Source of the DNA: CAVXAE01 sp044225565
GTDB lineage: Bacteria; Pseudomonadota; Gammaproteobacteria; Steroidobacterales; Steroidobacteraceae
DNA length: 10,838 nt
Direction of reading: 5' to 3'
Assembly (NCBI GenBank): GCA_044225565.1
Contig: JBGAIL010000162.1
Coordinates: forward strand, 1 to 10,838
The position numbers and the translations under genes were made by a program. Each line of letters starts with the position of its first letter. Positions within the stretch are counted from its first letter, which is position 1. The notes beneath the pieces were generated by a model. The model was not told the origin of the DNA. It saw only the letters and a list, made by a program, of their open reading frames with translations, and searched no databases. Shown piece by piece: positions 5,790 to 10,838 of this stretch.

Positions 5790-8365
5790 TGGGCGCGCTG
5801 CTCGCCGCCAGCCTGAGGCATCTGCTGCAACATCCCGCGCAGCTGGCCCTGGCGCTGGTCGGCCTCGCATTGGGCGTGGGCACGCTGACAGCGGTGGACA
5901 TCGCGATTGCGAGCTCGGGGCGGGCCTTCGAGCTTTCCCTGGACGCAGCGAACGGTGCGGCGACACATCAGATCGTCGGCGGAGCGCGTGGCGTGGACGA
6001 GAGCGTCTATGCGGCCTTGCGGGCGCAGCGTCTGGGCCTCGAGATCGCGCCGGTCGTCGAAGGTTACGTGACCGTTGGGGGTCGCGCTTTGCAGTTGCTC
6101 GGTGTCGATCCACTGGTGGACGAGCGCGTGCGCGGGCGTGCGAGCGGTGTGCGCATTGGCGTAGATTCGGGTTCTGGCACTAGCGTGGGCGAGAACACTG
6201 ACGCCTCGGAAAGCGGCTATCTGCTGCGCTGGCTCACCGAGGCGGGCGCCGTGTTGCTGGCGCGTCGTACGGCCAGCGAACTGACCGTGGCCCCAGGCGG
6301 AACCTTCGAGCTGACGGTCGACGGCCGCGCCCATCACGCCACGTTGCTTGGTGTGCTGGATGACTCCCTTGGCGCGGGCTTCGACGCCCTGATGCTCACC
6401 GACATCGGCCAGGCGCAGGAATGGCTGGGCCTCGTCGGCAAGCTTTCACGTATCGACGTGCGCGCGCCGGCGGGCGAGCACGGTAGGGTGGCTCTCGAGT
6501 CCTTGCGCGCCCAGTTGCCGCCGGGCGTGCATCTGGAAGAGACCCAGCGCCGGGCGCGGCAAAGCCTCGACATGTCGCGGGCCTTCACGATCAACCTTCA
6601 GGCGATGAGCCTGCTCGCGTTGCTCGTCAGCGTGTTCCTGATCTACAGCGCCGTCAGCTTCGCGATGGTGCAGCGGCGTGGCGTGTTCGGGGTGCTGCGC
6701 GCGCTCGGCGCGACGCGTGGGAATCTTTTTGCGGTCGCGCTCATCGAAGCCGCTGCGCTCGGTATCGCGGGCACGGCGCTGGGCATGATGCTCGGGCTGC
6801 TCATCGGCCGGGAGCTCGTCGCGCTCGTGTCGCGCACCATCAACGATCTCTACTTCGTGGTGGCGGTCAACGAGATCGCGTTGCCGCCGGTGACGCTGCT
6901 CAAGGCCGTGCTGGCAGGGCTGGGCATCACGCTGGTCTCCGCGGCTCTGCCGGTAGCGGAGGTGGTGAACAGCGCGCCTCGGCTCGGCTTGCTGCGCTCG
7001 GTGCTCGAGCAGCGGGCCGTGCGGCTCTCGCGGTGGCTGGCGGCCGTTGCGGTCGTGCTGTTCTTCCTGGCTGTCGCGACGGTGCTGTGGTCCGAGCGGA
7101 GCCTGTTTGCCGGCTTCGCGGCGTTGCTCATGTTGCTGCTGGCCGTAGCGGCGCTGGCGCCGGCCGCACTGCGCGTCACGGCAAGCCTTGCCGCGCGCTG
7201 GCTCGGCAGCGCGAGCGTGACAGCGAACATCGCGCTCCGCGGCATCGCCGAGTCGCTCAGCCGCACCGGTGTTGCGGTTGCCGCGCTCGCCATGGCGGTG
7301 GCAGCGATGATCGGTGTCGCCATCATGGTGGACAGCTTCCGCGAATCGTTGCGGGGCTGGCTGGAGCGCAGCCTGCGTGCGGATTTCTACGTGAGCGCCC
7401 CAGGTCCGGGTTTCGCGCGGCCGGAGCGCCAGCTGGATACGGCAGTCATTGAAGCGCTGCGCGCGGTGCCGGGCGTAGCGGACCATGGCGCGAGTCGCCG
7501 GGTCACCGTCGAATCCGAGCGTGGCCCCGTCGTGGTGGATGCGGTTCAGTTTCCGCGTTCCGTTCCGCCCACTTTCGAGCTGGTCGCGGGCGATGCGAAA
7601 GACGTGTTGCCGGCCTTGGCGCGCGGCGCGCTCGTGATCTCCGAGCCGCTGGCCTGGCGACTCGCGCTGTCCAAAGGTGATCGGCTCACGCTGGTGACGG
7701 CCCAAGGCCCGCGGGCGTTTCCGATCGCCGGGGTGTATCGCGACTATGGCAACGATCGCGGCAATGCGCTCATGAGCCGCGACGTGTACCGCGAAGCCTG
7801 GCGTGATGACGCCATCACCGCCCTGGGGCTGTACCTGGCACGCGGGGCGGATGCTGCGCGAGTGGGTGATGAATTGCGCGTGGCGGCGCGTTCCCGGCAG
7901 GCGCTGCTCATTCGCAGCAACCAGGAGCTGCGCGCGCTGACGATGAGCATCTTCGAGCGCACGTTCGTCATCACGCGCGTGCTCAACTGGCTCGCAGCCG
8001 GGGTGGCGGCGATCGCGCTGACGAGCGCGCTGCTCGCCTGGCAGCTCGAGCGGGCTCGCGAGCTCGCCATCCTGCGTTCGCTGGGGCTGACGCCGCGCGG
8101 CGCAGGCGCTCTCATCGAAGGGCAGACCCTGTTCATGGGCCTGGCCACGTTCCTGGCCGCGATTCCCGCGGGGCTGCTCACGGCGATGCTGCTCATCGAG
8201 GTGATCAACCGGCGCGCATTCGGCTGGCACATCGAGTTTCACCCGGCGCTCGCGCAATTCGTCAACGCGCTGGCCCTGGCGCTCGCGGCTTCGGCCTTCG
8301 CGGGCCTCTTCCCGGCATGGCGGGCGGCCCGCGCGCCCATCGCTTCGGAGATGCGCGAGGAATGA
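5789..8365 (+). CDS. FtsX-like ABC permease, two FtsX domains (AttF-AttG fusion / YbbP-like)
   Basis: An 858-residue inner-membrane protein. I read ten hydrophobic segments: about 18-41, 273-295, 314-342, 370-392, 417-434, 439-463, 494-514, 731-753, 781-806 and 824-844. Segments 2-4 and 8-10 form the two FtsX domains, each with the RxLGATR- or RSLGLTP-type cytoplasmic loop (FGVLRALGATR near 305; LAILRSLGLTP near 766). Two large extracytoplasmic domains lie at about 42-272 and 515-730. This is the duplicated 10-TM layout of YbbP and of AttF-AttG fusions, so one copy could form the whole permease with the ATPase dimer. A Ser/Gly/Glu-rich stretch at about 121-144 of the first periplasmic domain looks like an exposed insertion. 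The start overlaps the ATPase stop (TGATG) and the stop overlaps the AttH-like start (ATGA), indicating coupled translation. Cargo is unknown. Confidence 0.92.
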   Translation: MGALLAASLRHLLQHPAQLALALVGLALGVGTLTAVDIAIASSGRAFELSLDAANGAATHQIVGGARGVDESVYAALRAQRLGLEIAPVVEGYVTVGGRALQLLGVDPLVDERVRGRASGVRIGVDSGSGTSVGENTDASESGYLLRWLTEAGAVLLARRTASELTVAPGGTFELTVDGRAHHATLLGVLDDSLGAGFDALMLTDIGQAQEWLGLVGKLSRIDVRAPAGEHGRVALESLRAQLPPGVHLEETQRRARQSLDMSRAFTINLQAMSLLALLVSVFLIYSAVSFAMVQRRGVFGVLRALGATRGNLFAVALIEAAALGIAGTALGMMLGLLIGRELVALVSRTINDLYFVVAVNEIALPPVTLLKAVLAGLGITLVSAALPVAEVVNSAPRLGLLRSVLEQRAVRLSRWLAAVAVVLFFLAVATVLWSERSLFAGFAALLMLLLAVAALAPAALRVTASLAARWLGSASVTANIALRGIAESLSRTGVAVAALAMAVAAMIGVAIMVDSFRESLRGWLERSLRADFYVSAPGPGFARPERQLDTAVIEALRAVPGVADHGASRRVTVESERGPVVVDAVQFPRSVPPTFELVAGDAKDVLPALARGALVISEPLAWRLALSKGDRLTLVTAQGPRAFPIAGVYRDYGNDRGNALMSRDVYREAWRDDAITALGLYLARGADAARVGDELRVAARSRQALLIRSNQELRALTMSIFERTFVITRVLNWLAAGVAAIALTSALLAWQLERARELAILRSLGLTPRGAGALIEGQTLFMGLATFLAAIPAGLLTAMLLIEVINRRAFGWHIEFHPALAQFVNALALALAASAFAGLFPAWRAARAPIASEMREE

Positions 8366-9498
8366 AAGGGTTCTTCGTCGGCGTTGCAGCATGCCTGGCC
8401 TGGGCGCCATGCGGCGCAGTGGAGGCACAAACCCGCCTGGACCTGCTGCGCGGGGATTCGGAGTCGCGGCGATTCGCGCAGGCGCTGGAGCCGCGCACGT
8501 TCGCGTTTCCGCGCGATCACGGCCCCCATCCTGAATTCCGCCACGAGTGGTGGTACGTCACCGGTCACCTCGAATCCACCGGTGGCCGGCGCTTCGGCTT
8601 CGAGCTCACGTTCTTCCGCTACGCGCTCGCGCCGCCCCCGGCTCAGGCCACCGTGCAAGGCGCGAGCGCATGGCGTGCGAACCAGGTGTACATGGCGCAT
8701 TTCGCGGTGACCGACCTCGATCGGCGGCAGTTTCACTTCGACGAACGCCTTTCGCGGGAAGCGCTCGGGCTTGCGGGCGCGCAGGCCGCGGACGGCGCGG
8801 GGTCCCTGTTCCGCGTCTGGCTCGACGACTGGGTGCTGGAAGCGGCACCGGAAGGCTGGTCGTTGCGCGCCGCCGCGAAGGGCTACTCCCTGGACCTGCG
8901 CCTGCAGCCGCAGGTCGCCGAAGTGCTCAACGGCGAGGCCGGCCTCAGCCGCAAGTCCGCAGTGGCCGGTGCGGCGAGCTACTACTATTCCGTGCCTCGC
9001 ATTGCGGCCAGCGGCCGCCTCACGCGCGACGGCTCCTCGTTCGACGTGCAGGGCGCCGCGTGGCTGGACCGCGAATGGGGAAGCGGTTCGCTCGCAGCGA
9101 ACCAGGCGGGCTGGGATTGGTATGCGCTGCAGCTCGATGACGGCAGCAATCTCATGTTCTACACCGTGCGCCGCAAGGACGGCACGAGCGATCCTTTCAG
9201 CGCCGGTACCTGGGTGGGTCGCGATGGCGCCATCCGCCATCTGGGCGAGAGCGACGTCCACATCGAGGTGCTCGATCACTGGTCGAGCCCGCGAGGCGGC
9301 CGGTATCCCGCTCGCTGGCGGCTGCACGTGCCGGTCCTCGCGCTCGACCTGACCGTGCAGCCGCTGTTGCCCGACCAGGAGCTGCTGACCCGCCCGAGAT
9401 ACTGGGAAGGCGCCGTGGAAGTCTCCGGGCGCCAGGAAAGCCGTGCCGCCACCGGCCGGGGCTACGTCGAGCTCGTGGGCTACGCGGCTTCCCGGTAG
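8362..9498 (+). CDS. Secreted AttH/CrtC-family lipocalin-fold protein
   Basis: A 378-residue protein with a signal peptide: hydrophobic stretch FFVGVAACLAWA and probable signal peptidase I cleavage after VEA (A22). C17 is preceded by AP, so it does not make a lipobox. The mature protein carries the AttH/carotenoid 1,2-hydratase hallmarks HEWWYVTGHL at 61-70, the paired FGFELTFFRYAL strand, WLDREWGSG at 234-242 and DWYALQLDDGSNLMFY just after. The fold is two lipocalin-like barrels, expected to bind a hydrophobic or amphipathic ligand in the periplasm. No carotenoid genes are nearby, so a CrtC reaction is not implied. Its position directly after an ATPase and a double-FtsX permease matches AttEFGH-type systems, where it would be the exported partner or receptor. 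ATG 8362 follows GAGGA immediately and overlaps the permease stop as ATGA; an upstream ATG at 8317 would spoil the signal peptide. Confidence 0.88.
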   Translation: MKGFFVGVAACLAWAPCGAVEAQTRLDLLRGDSESRRFAQALEPRTFAFPRDHGPHPEFRHEWWYVTGHLESTGGRRFGFELTFFRYALAPPPAQATVQGASAWRANQVYMAHFAVTDLDRRQFHFDERLSREALGLAGAQAADGAGSLFRVWLDDWVLEAAPEGWSLRAAAKGYSLDLRLQPQVAEVLNGEAGLSRKSAVAGAASYYYSVPRIAASGRLTRDGSSFDVQGAAWLDREWGSGSLAANQAGWDWYALQLDDGSNLMFYTVRRKDGTSDPFSAGTWVGRDGAIRHLGESDVHIEVLDHWSSPRGGRYPARWRLHVPVLALDLTVQPLLPDQELLTRPRYWEGAVEVSGRQESRAATGRGYVELVGYAASR

Positions 9499-9514
9499 GG
9501 CGCAAGGCCCCCCT

Positions 9515-9544
9515 GCGACAATCCGCGGTCTGCGGGTCTACAAT
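9515..9544 (+). promoter_or_regulatory. Candidate sigma-70 promoter for the Yip1 gene
   Basis: GCGACA (9515-9520) and TACAAT (9539-9544) are separated by 18 bases. The -10 box matches five of six consensus positions and the -35 box four of six. It is the best pair in the 96-base gap after the AttH-like gene and would give a leader of roughly 45 bases. TGCGGG (9531-9536) and CCCGCA (9546-9551) form an inverted repeat flanking the -10 box and might be a regulator site. No terminator for the upstream run is visible here. Confidence 0.45.
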
Positions 9545-9580
9545 GCCCGCAAAAGTGCGCCGTCCAGGCGCCGACACCTG

Positions 9581-9588
9581 AAGGGGAG
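9581..9588 (+). promoter_or_regulatory. Strong ribosome binding site fixing a GTG start
   Basis: AAGGGGAG lies 6 bases before GTG 9595. It is the strongest Shine-Dalgarno match in the window and decides the start of the downstream Yip1 gene. Confidence 0.75.
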
Positions 9589-9594
9589 CGACCC

Positions 9595-10838
9595 GTGAAT
9601 CTCAACAAGCTGATCGAGCGTGTGCGGCTGCTGCTGACCTCACCCAGGAGCGAATGGCCAGTCATCGCTGCGGAGCCGGCGACGGTAGGTAGTCTCTATA
9701 CCGGGTACATCCTGCTGCTCGCCGCCATCCCGCCGCTGTGCAATTTCCTCAAGACCACGCTCATCGGCTACGACCCGCTGGGCCTCGGTGCCTTCCGCGT
9801 CGGCGCGAGCGCCGGCCTCGGCATGGCGATCGTGGGTTACGGGCTGTCGCTGGTGCTCATCTACGTGGTGGCGCTCATCATCGACGCTCTCGCGCCGACG
9901 TTCGGCGGGCAGAAGGATCGTATCCAGGCGCTGAAGACCGCGGCGTATTCCTACACTGCGGCCTGGGTCGCCGGCATCGGCATGCTGCTGCCTTGGATCG
10001 GCCTCCTCATCGCCATCGCGGGCATGGTCTACAGCATCTATCTGCTCTACGTGGGACTGCCGCACACGATGAAGTCGCCTCCCGACAAGGCGGCAGGCTA
10101 CACGGTGGTCACCGTCATCGTCGCGATCGTGCTCAGCTGGATCATCGGTCTCGTGACGGCCGGGGTGATGGGCTCCGCCATGTGGGCCAGCGGCGTGCGC
10201 GGCGCGTCCGCGCCTGCCGCCGCCGAGGGCAGCTTCGATCCCGACAGCCCGCTCGGCAAGCTCGAGGCCATGGGCCGCAAGGCGGAGGCGGCGAGCAAGC
10301 AGTTGGAGGCGGCGCAGAAATCCGGCGACGCGAAGCAACAGGCCGAGGCCGTGGGCCAGATGATGGGCGCCGTGTTCGGCGCCGGCTCGGCCGAAGCGCT
10401 CGCTCCGGACCGTCTGAAGGGCTTCGTGCCCGATGCGCTCGGCGGCCTGCCGCGCACGGAGGTTTCCGCAGAGCGAAACGGTGCCATGGGCATCCAGGTG
10501 GCCACCGCCAGCGGGCAGTATTCCGACGGCTCCGGCCGCCACCTGCGCCTCGAGATCACGGATTCGGGCGGTGCCGCGGGCCTCATGGGGCTCGCGAGCT
10601 GGGCGATGGTCGAGCAGGAGCGCGAGACTGGCAGCGGCTACGAGCGCACGCGCAAGGAGAACGGGCGCATGGTGCACGAGGAGTGGAACAAGGACAGCGG
10701 CAGCGGCGAATATGGCGTGGTGCTGGGCGAGCGCTTCCTCGTAAAAGTGGCGGGCGGCGGCGGCAGCGTGGATGATCTGAAGGCTGCGGTGGCGGGACTG
10801 GATCTTGCCGGTCTCGAGGCCCTCAGGAACGAGGGCGT
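9595..10838 (+). CDS. Yip1-family membrane protein with C-terminal soluble region (3' truncated)
   Basis: The frame opened by GTG 9595 stays open to the window edge (414 codons). The protein starts MNLNKLIERVRLLLTSPRSEW, the usual Yip1-domain opening in which SPR.EW precedes the membrane part. Hydrophobic segments lie at about 34-52, 70-100, 116-132, 135-156 and 169-193. The stretch YLLYVGLPHTMKSPPDKA (149-166), ending one residue before GYTVV, is characteristic of the family. Bacterial Yip1 proteins are integral inner-membrane proteins of unclear function. After the last segment comes a Gly/Ala linker, a charged Ala/Lys/Gln-rich helix that may form a coiled coil (about 225-260), and then a mixed alpha/beta region through residue 414, with Gly-rich turns. 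I do not recognise that region. It has its own promoter candidate and a strong ribosome binding site, so it is probably transcribed apart from the preceding run. The end is missing. Confidence 0.85.
   Translation, partial: MNLNKLIERVRLLLTSPRSEWPVIAAEPATVGSLYTGYILLLAAIPPLCNFLKTTLIGYDPLGLGAFRVGASAGLGMAIVGYGLSLVLIYVVALIIDALAPTFGGQKDRIQALKTAAYSYTAAWVAGIGMLLPWIGLLIAIAGMVYSIYLLYVGLPHTMKSPPDKAAGYTVVTVIVAIVLSWIIGLVTAGVMGSAMWASGVRGASAPAAAEGSFDPDSPLGKLEAMGRKAEAASKQLEAAQKSGDAKQQAEAVGQMMGAVFGAGSAEALAPDRLKGFVPDALGGLPRTEVSAERNGAMGIQVATASGQYSDGSGRHLRLEITDSGGAAGLMGLASWAMVEQERETGSGYERTRKENGRMVHEEWNKDSGSGEYGVVLGERFLVKVAGGGGSVDDLKAAVAGLDLAGLEALRNEG

Noticed and set aside
8410..8412. Cysteine 17 of the AttH-like protein as a lipoprotein attachment site
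   Set aside because: The preceding residues are W-A-P, which do not form a lipobox. VEA|QT is a good signal peptidase I site.
6446..8428. 660-codon open frame on the minus strand opposite the permease
   Set aside because: Its composition is Arg/His/Gln/Glu-rich with no recognisable motif, as expected for the complement of a high-GC hydrophobic coding sequence. The plus-strand permease accounts for the whole region.
8239..9327. 362-codon minus-strand frame opposite the AttH-like gene
   Set aside because: No family motifs, low-complexity composition, and it overlaps a well-supported coupled gene on the other strand.
9640..10677. 345-codon minus-strand frame and a 345-codon plus-strand frame (9738-10775) over the Yip1 gene
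   Set aside because: Both are His/Arg/Gly-rich shadows. The GTG 9595 frame has a strong ribosome binding site, membrane segments and family motifs, and stays open to the edge.

Overview
The window is GC-rich, gene-dense bacterial chromosomal DNA. All seven genes lie on the plus strand. The gene families (a TsaC/Sua5 tRNA enzyme, an AttE-AttFG-AttH export set, a Yip1 protein) and the codon use suggest a beta- or gammaproteobacterium. I cannot place it more precisely. I see no rRNA, tRNA, CRISPR array, insertion sequence or phage gene.

Layout. (1) 1-2061: the 3' part of a large HtrA/Nma111-like protein with four PDZ-type segments around a second protease domain that has lost its catalytic triad. 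The start is off the left edge. (2) 2062-2305: a gap holding a striking nested palindrome (2133-2251), probably a dispersed repeat, a very strong RNA hairpin, or both. (3) 2306-3322: a Sua5-type threonylcarbamoyl-AMP synthase (tRNA t6A modification). (4) 3323-3431: a gap with two consecutive hairpins, the first terminator-like. (5) 3432-9498: five genes joined by overlapping stop and start codons: an ornithine-decarboxylase-like PLP enzyme, a HIT-domain protein, a LolD/MacB-type ATPase, a 10-TM double-FtsX permease, and a secreted AttH/CrtC-like lipocalin-fold protein. (6) 9499-9594: a gap with a plausible promoter and a strong ribosome binding site. (7) 9595-10838: a Yip1-family membrane protein with a C-terminal soluble region, running off the right edge.

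How they may work together. The last three genes of the five-gene run match an 'AttEFGH'-type system: an inner-membrane ATPase/permease pair plus an exported lipocalin-like partner, in the mechanistic family that moves lipids, lipoproteins or peptides across the envelope. What stands out is the tight coupling of this exporter to a decarboxylase and a HIT protein. That arrangement suggests a small pathway in which a metabolite is made or modified in the cytoplasm and then handled at the envelope. This is inference from gene order. The substrate cannot be read from the sequence. The other genes look like ordinary housekeeping or envelope functions.
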